In this document: positions 9,167 through 18,340 of the stretch, piece after piece | How positions within the stretch are numbered: the first letter of the stretch is position 1 | Layout of the letters: each line of letters opens with the position of its first letter | Origin: Pusillimonas sp. UBA3987 | GTDB taxonomy: Bacteria; Pseudomonadota; Gammaproteobacteria; Burkholderiales; Burkholderiaceae_B | Reading direction: 5' to 3' | DNA length: 64,000 bases | Assembly (NCBI GenBank): GCA_002384935.1 | Contig: DGCD01000014.1 | Coordinates: 1 to 64,000 of the forward strand | Program-made: the position numbers and the translations under genes | Notes under the pieces: generated by a model | Told to the model about the DNA's origin: nothing | Database searches by the model: none | The model's input: only the letters and a program-made list of their open reading frames with translations

Positions 9167-9641
9167 AACCCCTGAATTTCACACCACATCGACGCAAATT
9201 TTTAACCCAAAAGAGAACTATCTCCTTAACGAATCAGAAATGTAAGTCGCTCCTTACACCGCTTAACTGATACCACTGCCAGCTTGCAAACAGCAGCAAA
9301 ACCCTCTCAACTCATATCACGACTTTGAATTCACAACAGTGTAGGTTTGAAAATTTTCTTTATATCGCTAGGGTCACACAACCGCAAAAAACACAAGTGA
9401 ACCACACCGGACATTGAACACCAACAGGTATTGTAAAATAGTCCGGCGTAGCCAAACACCTCGGCACCCTCTTCGCTATTCGCTCTATTATTTGGTGAAG
9501 TAACTGCCCAAGACTACGCGACTGCTCTAAGCTTCTACACAAATGTGTTCAAAAATTATTTATTATGAACCGGCACTTAAGGTAGCGAACTTATATTGTG
9601 GAAGCTAGAAAATTTCAACTATAACGCCATCTGGTTTCAAA
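9167..9641. other. Gene-free divergent intergenic region, AT-rich
   Basis: No credible coding sequence: the only open frame, of 60 codons, lacks family-like features. The stretch separates the minus-strand envelope operon from plus-strand galU and must hold promoters for both. A GGTAGCG heptamer at 9581-9587 recalls the core of the ops element but the rest of that element is absent. I see no hairpin-plus-T-run terminator. Confidence 0.6.
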
Positions 9642-10508
9642 ATGAGTATCCTAAGGAAAGCGGTCTTCCCTATAGCAGGCCTCGGCACACGTTTTTTACC
9701 AGCTACAAAAGCTAACGCAAAAGAAATGCTTCCGGTAGTAGATAAACCTTTAATTCAATATGCGGTCGAAGAGGCTTACGAAGCAGGTATTCGTCACATG
9801 ATCTTTGTAACCGGCCGCACGAAGCGCAGCATTGAAGATCATTTTGATACCGCCTACGAACTGGAAACTGAACTTGAACTAGCTGGGAAAACAGCATTAT
9901 TAGAAGTTGCCCGTAATATTGCCCCCCAAGATATGGTTTGTTCTTACGTACGCCAATCACGTGCGCTGGGTCTAGGGCACGCCGTACTATGTGCAAAAGA
10001 ATTGGTCGGAAATGAGCCTTTTGCGGTGTTACTTGCAGACGATTTGATGCTTGGCTCTCCTCCGGTTATGGCTCAAATGGTTGATCAATTCAATGAAAAA
10101 AAGTCCTGCATAGTTGCCGTTCAAGACGTAGTCCGTGAACATACGAATCGTTACGGCATAGTTAGTGGAACAAATTTCAATTCGAATTTAATTGACATGG
10201 GCGGCATTATTGAAAAGCCCAGTCCTGAACAAGCGCCAACTACTCTAGCTGTTGTCGGACGCTACATTTTCACACCAGGCATTTTCAACGAACTTGAAAC
10301 CACCACACAAGGGGTTGGTGGGGAAATTCAATTAACTGACGGAATAGCGAAGCTGCTGTTGCGTGAAAAAGTCTTTGCCTATCGCTATACAGGAACTCGG
10401 TACGACTGCGGAAGTAAACTTGGCTTTTTACAAGCCACTGTAGACCTAGGAGAGCAGCATGTTGAAGTAGGTAAAGAGTTTTCAAAATGGTTGTGCCAAC
10501 GTAATTGA
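9642..10508 (+). CDS. galU: UTP--glucose-1-phosphate uridylyltransferase
   Basis: Predicted 288-residue cytoplasmic enzyme making UDP-glucose from UTP and glucose-1-phosphate. It shows the nucleotidyltransferase start motif ([18 protein letters not shown], residues 7-24), the [10 protein letters not shown] sugar-phosphate motif, and VLLADDLM with a catalytic Asp. Length matches the family. It heads a plus-strand set with rmlD, rmlC and pgi and supplies activated glucose for surface polysaccharide. It is not the thymidylyltransferase RmlA, which lacks this GalU-type sequence, so the dTDP-rhamnose pathway here is incomplete. Confidence 0.95.
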   Translation: MSILRKAVFPIAGLGTRFLPATKANAKEMLPVVDKPLIQYAVEEAYEAGIRHMIFVTGRTKRSIEDHFDTAYELETELELAGKTALLEVARNIAPQDMVCSYVRQSRALGLGHAVLCAKELVGNEPFAVLLADDLMLGSPPVMAQMVDQFNEKKSCIVAVQDVVREHTNRYGIVSGTNFNSNLIDMGGIIEKPSPEQAPTTLAVVGRYIFTPGIFNELETTTQGVGGEIQLTDGIAKLLLREKVFAYRYTGTRYDCGSKLGFLQATVDLGEQHVEVGKEFSKWLCQRN

Positions 10509-10544
10509 CCGTCAATCACATTCATATTTTTTACCGAGCAATAC

Positions 10545-11441
10545 ATGACAGTTCTCCTGCTAGGAGCGACCGGCCAACTGGGTACAGAGCTTCAACAATA
10601 CCTAGCCCAGTCGAAACAATTACTTACACAAGGAAGACACAAGGTTCAATACTACTACGATGACTTGCGACATACCAAAAAACTAATCAAATCCCTGAAA
10701 CAAATACGCCCCAACATAATTGTGAACGCAGCCGCGTACACCGCTGTTGATACAGTTCAGGAATGTCATGTAATTGCTCGCCAGATTAACACTATCGCGC
10801 CAAGCATTTTAGCGGATGAAGCTGCCACACTGGGAGCATGGCTAGTCCACTATTCTACTGACTACGTTTTTAATGGTAATGGATCACAGCCATGGTTAGA
10901 AACGGATCGCGCACACCCTTTGAACGTCTATGGGCAAACCAAGCTGGAAGGTGATCTGGCCATTCAAGCCTCGGGCTGCAAACACTTAATTCTGCGCACG
11001 AGTTGGTTGTATAGCCGATGCGGTAATAATTTTGTTCGCGCAATTTTGCAACGTGCAGAAACACAAGATCAATTGGCCGTAGTAAACGACCAGTTCGGCG
11101 CCCCCACCAGTGCAAACCTTATTGCGAAATTAACAGCGCACGCGCTTGAACAAGTTATGCAACGTCCTGAACTGGGCGGCCTTTACCATGTGGCGGCGCA
11201 AGGCGAAACCAGTTGGTTTTATTATGCCAAGTTTGTATTGGAACAAGCCCACCTTCGGGGCATACCATTACGCGTTAAGCCCGATGAAATTCAACCCGTT
11301 TCCAGCCAGGATTATGGCGCATTGGCGCCACGCCCTGCCAATTCTCGCCTGAATACCAGTAAGTTTTGCGCGAATTTTGGCGTAGATCTGCCTCCATGGC
11401 AAGAGGGTGTTGCGCAGTTTGTGGCCGAATTGGCCCAATAG
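10545..11441 (+). CDS. rfbD: dTDP-4-dehydrorhamnose reductase
   Basis: Predicted 298-residue protein that reduces dTDP-4-dehydro-L-rhamnose to dTDP-L-rhamnose with NADPH, the last step of rhamnose donor synthesis. Visible are the Rossmann motif (LLLGATGQLGTEL), HYSTDYVFNG, and the catalytic Tyr/Lys in YGQTKLEGD. Length fits the family. The gene lies 36 bases after galU, and rmlC begins 8 bases after its stop. rmlA and rmlB are not in this window. Confidence 0.93.
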   Translation: MTVLLLGATGQLGTELQQYLAQSKQLLTQGRHKVQYYYDDLRHTKKLIKSLKQIRPNIIVNAAAYTAVDTVQECHVIARQINTIAPSILADEAATLGAWLVHYSTDYVFNGNGSQPWLETDRAHPLNVYGQTKLEGDLAIQASGCKHLILRTSWLYSRCGNNFVRAILQRAETQDQLAVVNDQFGAPTSANLIAKLTAHALEQVMQRPELGGLYHVAAQGETSWFYYAKFVLEQAHLRGIPLRVKPDEIQPVSSQDYGALAPRPANSRLNTSKFCANFGVDLPPWQEGVAQFVAELAQ

Positions 11442-11449
11442 GAGCCATT

Positions 11450-11995
11450 ATGCATGTTACCCCTACTTCGCTACCAGACGTTTTATTGATTGAGGCCCTT
11501 TCTTTCGCAGACAAGCGAGGCTGGTTTCTGGAAAGTTTCAACCAACGTCAATTTGAGGCCGCCACAGGCGTTCATGTACCGTTTGTGCAAGATAATTTGT
11601 CGCATTCAAAACGCAACGTTTTGCGGGGCCTGCACTATCAAGTACCGCAGGCCCAAGGCAAACTGGTACAAATATTATCGGGCCAGGTATTTGATGTAGC
11701 TGTCGATTTGCGGCGTAGCTCACCCACTTTCGGACAATGGGTGGGGAACATCTTAAGCTCTAAACACCACCACCAAGCATGGATACCCGAAGGCTTTGCA
11801 CATGGTTTTCTTACGTTGTCTGATACCGCTAGTGTGCTTTACAAAGTAACGAATTACTATGCACCGGATTGTGAGCGTACACTAGCCTGGAACGACCCTG
11901 CATTGGGTATTCAATGGCCGTTGCAAAGCGAACCGGTGTTATCGGAAAAAGACAAGCAAGCCGCTGGGCTTCAGGTAACACCGCTTTTCGATTAA
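11450..11995 (+). CDS. rfbC: dTDP-4-dehydrorhamnose 3,5-epimerase
   Basis: A 181-residue cupin-type epimerase acting before RmlD in dTDP-L-rhamnose synthesis. Motifs are the FxESFN start, RGLHYQ with the catalytic His near residue 62, and the WIPEGFAHGFL beta-strand. The start at 11450 is preferred over an earlier in-frame ATG at 11366 because it has an AGGAG site 4 bases upstream and avoids overlap with rmlD; it also gives the normal family length. Gene order galU-rmlD-rmlC-pgi suggests one transcription unit. Confidence 0.93.
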   Translation: MHVTPTSLPDVLLIEALSFADKRGWFLESFNQRQFEAATGVHVPFVQDNLSHSKRNVLRGLHYQVPQAQGKLVQILSGQVFDVAVDLRRSSPTFGQWVGNILSSKHHHQAWIPEGFAHGFLTLSDTASVLYKVTNYYAPDCERTLAWNDPALGIQWPLQSEPVLSEKDKQAAGLQVTPLFD

Positions 11996-12031
11996 GCTTT
12001 ACCCGTTCTCCAAGCTCGACAACTTTTATTT

Positions 12032-13606
12032 ATGTACACCCCCTACCCTGAAACATCGAACCTAAGCAAACTCGAGTCTTGGCAACAATTCGCCCAGGCA
12101 GCGCACAACACATCGGTGAACCCTGAACGACTATGTGTTCTGAAAGCCGGCGGCCTGTTAATCGACACCAGCGCCCAACGTGCCTCACCCGAACTTACCC
12201 AGGCCACTGAAGCGCTGCTTCACGCAAGGCAGTTCGAAGCTTCGCGCGAACGCCTGTTAACCGGGCAGGTTACCAACGTCACGGAAAACCGCGCCGCCTG
12301 GCACACTGCCTTGCGCACCACGGTTTCTTCACCCGAGGTGGCCAACCAGCGCGAGCGCATGCTTAATTTCGTACGCCTGGCCGATGCCGAGCGCAAATGG
12401 CGCAATGTGGTGCACATTGGCATCGGCGGCAGCGACTGGGGCGTGCGTTTAACCATTGCAGCATTTGGCTATGCGGGCACCTGGCGCAATGTGCGCTTTG
12501 TGTCGAATATCGACGGCCACGCCATTGAAGGCGGCCTGGCGGGGCTGGATCCGCGCGAAACGCTGGTCGTGGTGTCATCCAAGTCGTTCACCACCTCGGA
12601 AACGCTTCAGAATGCGCAGCGGACGCTGGCATGGTTGCAGGGTGCGGGCATTCAAAACCCTTACAACCATATTGTGGCCATTACCGCCAACGCCCAGGCC
12701 GCCCACGAATGGGGGGCCCTGCCTTCACAAACGTTTCTGTTCTGGGAATGGGTGGGCGGCCGTTTTTCCATATGGTCGTCGGTGGCGCTGACCACGGCAC
12801 TGGCCGTGGGCATTGAAACCCTGGCCGGCATGCAGGCCGGCGCCCACGCCATGGACGACCACTTTGCCAACGCCCCTTTGGCGGAAAACGCCCCGGTGCA
12901 ATTGGCGGTGTCGGGGGTGGTGAACCGCAGCGTGCTGGGCTATGGCTCGCTGAATATTGCACCATACGATTTCCGGCTGGGGTATCTGGTACCCTACCTG
13001 CAGCAACTGGAAATGGAGTCGTTGGGCAAATCGGTAGACCTGAACGGCAATGCCGTGAATGTACCCACCGGGCCGGTGGTATGGGGCATGGCCGGTACCG
13101 ACGCCCAGCACACTTTCTTTCAATGGCTGCACCAGGGCAGCGACGGTGCGCCGGTTGATTTCGTTGTGTGCCAGGAAGCCAACCACGGCTGGCGCGAGGC
13201 CCACCACACCCACCTGCTGGCCAATTGCCTGGCCCAGCGCCAGGCCATGCTAACAGGCAAAAGCTATGAACAGGCCCTGCAGGAATGCCGGGCCGAGGGC
13301 CACCCCGAGGAACATGCCCAATGGCTGGCCAAACACCGCATGCACACCGGGGGCAGGTCGTCGAACTTAATTGTCTTGCCCCGGCTCTCGCCCTATACCC
13401 TGGGCGCGCTGTTGGCGCTGTACGAGCATAAGGTATTCACGCAGGCGGTTATTTGGGGCATTAACCCGTTCGACCAATGGGGCGTGGAATACGGGAAAGT
13501 GCTGGCCAAGGGCATTACCCAGGAACTTCAAGGGCAGACGCCCTTGAGTGGCGAGCACGATGCTTCCACGCGGTATTGGGTGGAGGTGTTTCGGGGCGAA
13601 AGCTAG
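12032..13606 (+). CDS. pgi: Glucose-6-phosphate isomerase
   Basis: Predicted 524-residue cytoplasmic enzyme interconverting glucose-6-phosphate and fructose-6-phosphate. Clear motifs are HIGIGGSDWGVRL, VVVSSKSFTTSETL (phosphate binding), the GGRFSIWSSVAL signature and EANHGWREAHHTHL near the active-site His, with a C-terminal Lys region (GINPFDQWGVEYGK). Length is slightly under that of the E. coli enzyme. Placement after the rhamnose genes is consistent with feeding hexose phosphate into nucleotide sugars. Its end lies only 11 bases from the convergent acyl-CoA ligase gene, with no evident terminator between. Confidence 0.95.
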   Translation: MYTPYPETSNLSKLESWQQFAQAAHNTSVNPERLCVLKAGGLLIDTSAQRASPELTQATEALLHARQFEASRERLLTGQVTNVTENRAAWHTALRTTVSSPEVANQRERMLNFVRLADAERKWRNVVHIGIGGSDWGVRLTIAAFGYAGTWRNVRFVSNIDGHAIEGGLAGLDPRETLVVVSSKSFTTSETLQNAQRTLAWLQGAGIQNPYNHIVAITANAQAAHEWGALPSQTFLFWEWVGGRFSIWSSVALTTALAVGIETLAGMQAGAHAMDDHFANAPLAENAPVQLAVSGVVNRSVLGYGSLNIAPYDFRLGYLVPYLQQLEMESLGKSVDLNGNAVNVPTGPVVWGMAGTDAQHTFFQWLHQGSDGAPVDFVVCQEANHGWREAHHTHLLANCLAQRQAMLTGKSYEQALQECRAEGHPEEHAQWLAKHRMHTGGRSSNLIVLPRLSPYTLGALLALYEHKVFTQAVIWGINPFDQWGVEYGKVLAKGITQELQGQTPLSGEHDASTRYWVEVFRGES

Positions 13607-13617
13607 CGCAAGACCCG

Positions 13618-15330
13618 CTAACTGACCTCGGTGCGCGGCCGGTTGGCCCGCCAGTGCACCGGCTCGGGCTTGAATTCGCCGGCCACCACCGCGCGGGTTA
13701 GTTCCCGCTTCAGAATTTTGCCGCTGGCCGTCATGGGGAACGTATCCACCACCAGAATGTATTCCGGCATGTCGTACTTCGACAGCCCGTTCTCGTACAG
13801 GTACTGCAGAATGGAAACGTAGTCGGGTACCGCCGTGCCTTCCCAAATTAAAGCCAGGCACGCTTTTTCCCCCAGGCGGGGGTCGGGCACCGGGAAGACA
13901 GCGGCTTTGCGAATCAGCGGGTAGCTATGGGCCAGGTCTTCAATCAGGCCCGGGTAGATATTACGCCCGCCGCGAATCACCATTTCTTTCTTGCGGCCCA
14001 CAATCCGCAAACAGCCCGATTCATCAATGGTGCCCAGGTCGCCGGTTAGGAACCAGCCCTGGTCGTTGAACGAGGTTTCGGTGGCGGTTTGGTTGTCGAA
14101 GTAACCCAGCATCAGCAGGCCACCGCGCCCGCCCAGCTCGCCGATTTCACCGGTTTCGGCTTCAACATTGGGATTGTCCTGGCGCCAGATTCGGGTTTCA
14201 TACCCCTGGCAGCAGCGCCCGCACGTACCCACGATAATGGGTTCGGGGTCGGCCGGTTGGGTGTAATGGTGCGAGCCGTTTTCGCTCATGCCGAAGGTGT
14301 TTTGCGGTTTCACACCCAGGTTGAAGAACTCTTGCGCCACCCAGGGAGGAATGACCGAGCCCGACAAGTAAAAAACGTCAACGTTACCCAGTGATTTCAA
14401 ATTACGCAGGCGGGCTTCTTTGAGCAGGTCGATGCCGTGCGTGGGTACGCCCAGCAGGTAATTGGCCTTGGAAAGCAGAATCCAGTCCATCCATTTGGCC
14501 GGGTCCGATGAGTCGCTTACCACCAATTCGGCGCCCGTCACAATCGATTGCTCCAATGCCACGGTACCAATGTGGTGGCTCATGGCGCTAAGCGTTAGCA
14601 TGATGGTGTTGGCGGTATGGCCCCAGTCGTCGACCATGGCGCGGCCGTTGGCCAGCAAGGTGTTGTCGCTGTGCATCACCCCTTTGGGGTTGCCGGTGGT
14701 GCCCGACGTAAAGGCAAGGTACAGCACCTTGTCGGGGTCGTTATCGACCGGGCTTTCAATAATAGGGGCCTCGGGCCCCGGGTAACACGAAACGGGCGAG
14801 GCCGCGTTGGCCGCATCGGCCTGGGCCCCGGCATTGGCCTGTGCGCCGTCTTCACCCACCAGCATAATCTGCTTTAGCGAGGCAACGTCGGCACTGCGGT
14901 CCAGAATCGATTTGCCGGTAATATCGGCTGCGTAACCGGGCTGGGTGAACAGCACTTTACAGCGCACCTGGTTCAGCAGGTTCACAATATCCTGCACAGT
15001 ATGGTTCTTGTGCAGTGAAGGGCAACAAACGTAGCCGTTTCGGGAACAGGCCAGGAATATGACCACGCTTTCCACACAACTGGGCAGCCACACGGCCACG
15101 CGGTCGCCGCGCCGCAAACCCAGTTGGTGCAGGGCACCGGCCACGCGGGTTACCTCTTCCTGCAGCTCGGGCCAATTCAACCGCCGATGCTTGTCGCGCA
15201 CCGCATACCCCTGCGGATACAGCCGCGCATTACTTTCCAGCAGTGAATAGAATGTGTCGTTTTTCCACACACCACTGTCGTAATATTCGCGTGCTTGACG
15301 CGGGTTGTGCATCGTTAATAAGGTATTCAT
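13618..15330 (-). CDS. Acyl-CoA ligase (AMP-forming, ANL superfamily)
   Basis: Predicted 570-residue enzyme activating a carboxylic acid via acyl-AMP to its CoA thioester. Motifs: the P-loop LAFTSGTTGNPKG near residue 212, the TGDLGTIDESG motif with catalytic Asp near 433, and GRKKEMVIRGGRN, then a C-terminal Lys in TASGKILKREL. A low-complexity Ala/Gly insertion (around residues 160-180) is unusual. It resembles cyclohexanecarboxylate/aromatic acid:CoA ligases but the substrate is unassigned. It stands alone on the minus strand, divergent from a CBS-domain gene, downstream of the large CoA-dependent catabolic run that it probably serves. Confidence 0.9.
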   Translation of the reverse strand: MNTLLTMHNPRQAREYYDSGVWKNDTFYSLLESNARLYPQGYAVRDKHRRLNWPELQEEVTRVAGALHQLGLRRGDRVAVWLPSCVESVVIFLACSRNGYVCCPSLHKNHTVQDIVNLLNQVRCKVLFTQPGYAADITGKSILDRSADVASLKQIMLVGEDGAQANAGAQADAANAASPVSCYPGPEAPIIESPVDNDPDKVLYLAFTSGTTGNPKGVMHSDNTLLANGRAMVDDWGHTANTIMLTLSAMSHHIGTVALEQSIVTGAELVVSDSSDPAKWMDWILLSKANYLLGVPTHGIDLLKEARLRNLKSLGNVDVFYLSGSVIPPWVAQEFFNLGVKPQNTFGMSENGSHHYTQPADPEPIIVGTCGRCCQGYETRIWRQDNPNVEAETGEIGELGGRGGLLMLGYFDNQTATETSFNDQGWFLTGDLGTIDESGCLRIVGRKKEMVIRGGRNIYPGLIEDLAHSYPLIRKAAVFPVPDPRLGEKACLALIWEGTAVPDYVSILQYLYENGLSKYDMPEYILVVDTFPMTASGKILKRELTRAVVAGEFKPEPVHWRANRPRTEVS

Positions 15331-15360
15331 TGAAAATTGGATTCCCGGGCGCGTGGCGGC

Positions 15361-15407
15361 TACTATTTACTCTACTTAAAGCCGCTGATAAGATACTATT
15401 TGTAGTA
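15361..15407. promoter_or_regulatory. Candidate operator repeats upstream of the acyl-CoA ligase
   Basis: The octamer TACTATTT occurs at 15361-15368 and again at 15394-15401. The second copy forms an inverted repeat TACTA-tttg-TAGTA (15394-15407). Similar TACTA elements lie upstream of the CoA-transferase operon and the transporter operon, suggesting a common regulator. This is pattern evidence only. Confidence 0.4.
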
Positions 15408-15460
15408 AGACAGTGCTCTTATTTTACACAGGAGTCATACGACTCACAACAGGAGGCAAC

Positions 15461-15934
15461 ATGCGCGTCATCGATATACTTCGCACAAAACCGGGCGTGC
15501 TTTACACGACTTCCCCCGACACCCCCATTAGCAAAGCCTTGCTGAACATTGCCAACCACGATGCCGGGTCGCTTATCGTCATGAAAGACAACCGCCTGGT
15601 GGGCTTGTTGTCGTTCCGGGAAATCATTAATATGCTGGCGCGCCAGCTGGCCCCGCAGGAAGGCGAAGCCGCCATCGACCTGCAAACACTCAGGGTGAAA
15701 GACGTCATGCACCCCGACCCGGTTGTGATTGATCCGCAAATGGATCTTCATGCACTGCGTGGCTTAATGGTTAGCTTGCGCCAGCGCTTCATGCCGGTCG
15801 TTGAAAAAGACGTGGTTATTGGCGTGCTGTCGTTCTACGATGTGGCCAAGGCGGTTCATGACAGCCAGGAAACCGAGAACCGCTACCTGAAAGCCTACAT
15901 TAACGATCAACAGCACGACGCGCCGCGCATTTAA
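15461..15934 (+). CDS. CBS-domain pair protein
   Basis: A 157-residue protein made of two CBS domains (approximately residues 8-60 and 80-140), a fold that binds adenine nucleotides or S-adenosylmethionine and signals energy state. Visible CBS features are the repeated GLLSFREI and GVLSFYDV strand ends. There is no attached enzyme domain. The start at 15461 has a strong AGGAGG site; an earlier in-frame ATG at 15413 lacks one. It is divergent from the acyl-CoA ligase gene and its end overlaps the convergent carbonic anhydrase gene by 4 bases. The partner is unknown. Confidence 0.88.
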   Translation: MRVIDILRTKPGVLYTTSPDTPISKALLNIANHDAGSLIVMKDNRLVGLLSFREIINMLARQLAPQEGEAAIDLQTLRVKDVMHPDPVVIDPQMDLHALRGLMVSLRQRFMPVVEKDVVIGVLSFYDVAKAVHDSQETENRYLKAYINDQQHDAPRI

Positions 15935-16569
15935 TCGTTAACGCAGGCCTCGAACTGGCCGGTGTGCTCGTTGCGTACAAACAGCACACCGGTGGCAACG
16001 CCGAAATACGCGGCATGCAACTTCAGTTCGCCGCTTTCAACACGGCGACGAATAAACGGAAACGTTAGCAGGTTGTTCATGCTTTCTTCGGCCACGGCCA
16101 ACTCCAGGCGCTTCAGATCTTTGGCGTAATCTCCGGTTGAGGGCCCCAGGCGCTCGGCCACCGGCTCAATCTGCGACATCCATTTACGAATGAATTCGCC
16201 CTGGCTTAGCGGCGCGGCCTGGTCGTGAAAGGCTTTTACACCCCCGCACGACGCATGGCCCAGAATCACAATGTGCTTCACGTTCAGGCCATTCACCCCG
16301 AACTCAATAGCGGCGCTGGTACCGTGATACGACGATTCGGTATCCGGGTCGAACGGCGGCACCAGGTTGGCCACATTACGCACCACGAACATCTCACCGG
16401 GCCCGGCATCGAAGATGGCTTCGGGCGATACGCGTGAATCACAGCACCCAATCAGCATGATTTCGGGGCGCTGCCCTTTTTCAGCCAATTGATGATAACG
16501 GTTGCTTTCAGTTTGAAAGCGCCCGTCTAGAAACTGTTTATACCCGTCGGTGAGTCGTTGTGGAAACAT
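15931..16569 (-). CDS. can: Beta-class carbonic anhydrase
   Basis: Predicted 212-residue cytoplasmic zinc enzyme that interconverts CO2 and bicarbonate. Zinc ligands and active-site residues are seen in LIGCCDSRVSPE (Cys, Asp, Arg) and VILGHASCGGV (His and Cys). Length is normal. It is the last gene of a long minus-strand run that includes a biotin-dependent acyl-CoA carboxylase, which consumes bicarbonate, and follows pntB by 29 bases. Supplying bicarbonate to that carboxylase is a reasonable inference, though a housekeeping role is equally possible. Confidence 0.92.
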   Translation of the reverse strand: MFPQRLTDGYKQFLDGRFQTESNRYHQLAEKGQRPEIMLIGCCDSRVSPEAIFDAGPGEMFVVRNVANLVPPFDPDTESSYHGTSAAIEFGVNGLNVKHIVILGHASCGGVKAFHDQAAPLSQGEFIRKWMSQIEPVAERLGPSTGDYAKDLKRLELAVAEESMNNLLTFPFIRRRVESGELKLHAAYFGVATGVLFVRNEHTGQFEACVND

Positions 16570-16598
16570 AAAAGCCTCGCTGGTTCATTGCTGACTAA

Positions 16599-18029
16599 TC
16601 AAATTGCCTTCAACATGTCTTCAATGACTTTCTTGGCATCACCAAAAACCATCATTGTTTTGTCCATGTAGAACAGCTCGTTGTCGAGCCCGGCATAACC
16701 AGAGGCCATCGAGCGCTTGTTCACAATAACCGTACGCGCTTTATAGGCCTCAAGAATCGGCATGCCCGCAATCGGCGAGGCAGGGTCGTTCTTGGCAGCC
16801 GGGTTCACGACATCGTTCGCACCCAGCACCAACACCACATCGGTCTGGCTGAATTCACCGTTAATGTCATCCATTTCAAACACCTGCTCGTAAGACACTT
16901 CCGCTTCAGCCAGCAACACATTCATGTGGCCCGGCATACGGCCGGCAACCGGATGAATTGCATACTTTACGGTCACGCCTTGCTCGGTGAGTTTGTCGGT
17001 GAGTTCCTTCAGTGCATGTTGGGCGCGTGCCACGGCCAGGCCGTAGCCGGGCACAATAATAACCGTTTCCGCGTTGCCCAGCATGAACGCGGCATCGTCG
17101 GGGCTGCCCGACTTCACGTTGCGCTGTTCGGCGCCACCGGAAGCCGCGGCCGAGGCATCATTGCCGAAACCGCCCAGAATCACGTTGAAGAAAGACCGGT
17201 TCATGGCCTTGCACATGATGTACGACAGGATGGCGCCAGACGAGCCCACCAGCGAACCGGCCACGATCAGCATGGGGTTGCCCAGTGAAAAGCCAATACC
17301 GGCCGCAGCCCAGCCTGAATAGCTGTTCAGCATGGACACCACCACCGGCATGTCGGCCCCGCCAATGGGAATGATAATAAGCACGCCCAGCAGGAACGAC
17401 ATCAGGGTCAACAGCACGAACGGCGTCCAGGCTTCGGTCATGACGAACCAGACACCCAGGCCAATGGTAATAAGGGCCATCAGCAGGTTGAAGTAGTGCT
17501 GGCCGGGGAACACCACCGGGGCACCCTGGAACAGGCGGAACTTATATCGCCCCGACAACTTACCGAATGCAATCACGGAACCCGAGAACGTAATGGCGCC
17601 AATGGCCGCACCCAGGAACAGTTCAATACGGTTCCCCGTGGGAATGGCACCGGCGGCATTCACAATACCGAAGGCAATGGGCTCAACCACAATGGCACCG
17701 GCAATGGCCACCGCGGCCAGGCCGATCATGCTGTGCATGAACGCCACCAGTTCCGGCATTTTGGTCATTTCAACCCGGCGCGCCATGGTGGCGCCCACAA
17801 AGCCGCCAACAACCAGGCCGGCCAAGACCCAGCCCAATCCGGCCAGCGCGTTTTCCTGCGCCTGCGACCAAATCAAGGCACCGGTCGTGAGCACGGCAAT
17901 GGCCATGCCGGCCATGCCGAAAGTATTCCCCAGAATCGAGGTGGTGGGGTGCGACAGGCCCTTCAACGATTGGATGAAGCAAACCGAGGCAACCAGGTAC
18001 AGCAGTACCACAATATCCATTGAAATCAT
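16599..18029 (-). CDS. pntB: NAD(P) transhydrogenase subunit beta
   Basis: Predicted 476-residue inner-membrane subunit. The first 270 residues carry about eight to nine membrane helices forming part of the proton channel. The C-terminal 180 residues are the NADP(H)-binding domain III, with the [15 protein letters not shown] motif and [15 protein letters not shown]. The complex drives hydride transfer from NADH to NADP+ using the proton gradient. It overlaps pntAB by 4 bases. In this neighbourhood it would raise NADPH for the F420 reductase NpdG. Confidence 0.95.
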   Translation of the reverse strand: MISMDIVVLLYLVASVCFIQSLKGLSHPTTSILGNTFGMAGMAIAVLTTGALIWSQAQENALAGLGWVLAGLVVGGFVGATMARRVEMTKMPELVAFMHSMIGLAAVAIAGAIVVEPIAFGIVNAAGAIPTGNRIELFLGAAIGAITFSGSVIAFGKLSGRYKFRLFQGAPVVFPGQHYFNLLMALITIGLGVWFVMTEAWTPFVLLTLMSFLLGVLIIIPIGGADMPVVVSMLNSYSGWAAAGIGFSLGNPMLIVAGSLVGSSGAILSYIMCKAMNRSFFNVILGGFGNDASAAASGGAEQRNVKSGSPDDAAFMLGNAETVIIVPGYGLAVARAQHALKELTDKLTEQGVTVKYAIHPVAGRMPGHMNVLLAEAEVSYEQVFEMDDINGEFSQTDVVLVLGANDVVNPAAKNDPASPIAGMPILEAYKARTVIVNKRSMASGYAGLDNELFYMDKTMMVFGDAKKVIEDMLKAI

Positions 18030-18340
18030 GATTGACCCCCTTTGGCTTTCTTCTCTTTCTTCTTGAACATTTCAAGCATGCGCTTGGTGACCAGAAAGCC
18101 GCCGAAGACATTCACCGACGCCAGCGCCACCGCGAAGACGCCCATGCCTTTGGCCAGTGGATCAACCGTTAAGGCACTGGCCAGCATGGCACCCACGATC
18201 ACAATGGCGGAAATGGCATTGGTAACAGCCATGAGCGGGGTGTGCAGTGCGGGCGTAACGTTCCACACAACGTGATAACCAACATAAATGGCCAGTACAA
18301 AAATGACCAGGTTGATAATGGTTGGGTTAATCGCTTCCAT
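18026..18340 (-). CDS. pntAB: NAD(P) transhydrogenase subunit alpha part 2
   Basis: A 104-residue membrane subunit with three to four helices, equivalent to the C-terminal membrane part of E. coli PntA. The [23 protein letters not shown] stretch is characteristic (helix near residues 30-50). The splitting of PntA into two proteins is common outside the enterics. It starts immediately after the pntAA stop and overlaps pntB by 4 bases, so the three subunits are translationally linked. Confidence 0.93.
   Translation of the reverse strand: MEAINPTIINLVIFVLAIYVGYHVVWNVTPALHTPLMAVTNAISAIVIVGAMLASALTVDPLAKGMGVFAVALASVNVFGGFLVTKRMLEMFKKKEKKAKGGQS

Noticed and set aside
9581..9587. ops/JUMPstart element for RfaH before galU
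   Set aside because: Only GGTAGCG matches; the upstream GGC and the rest of JUMPstart are absent, so chance is likely.
12725..13213. Minus-strand frame of 162 codons within pgi
   Set aside because: Antisense to intact pgi with no supporting context.
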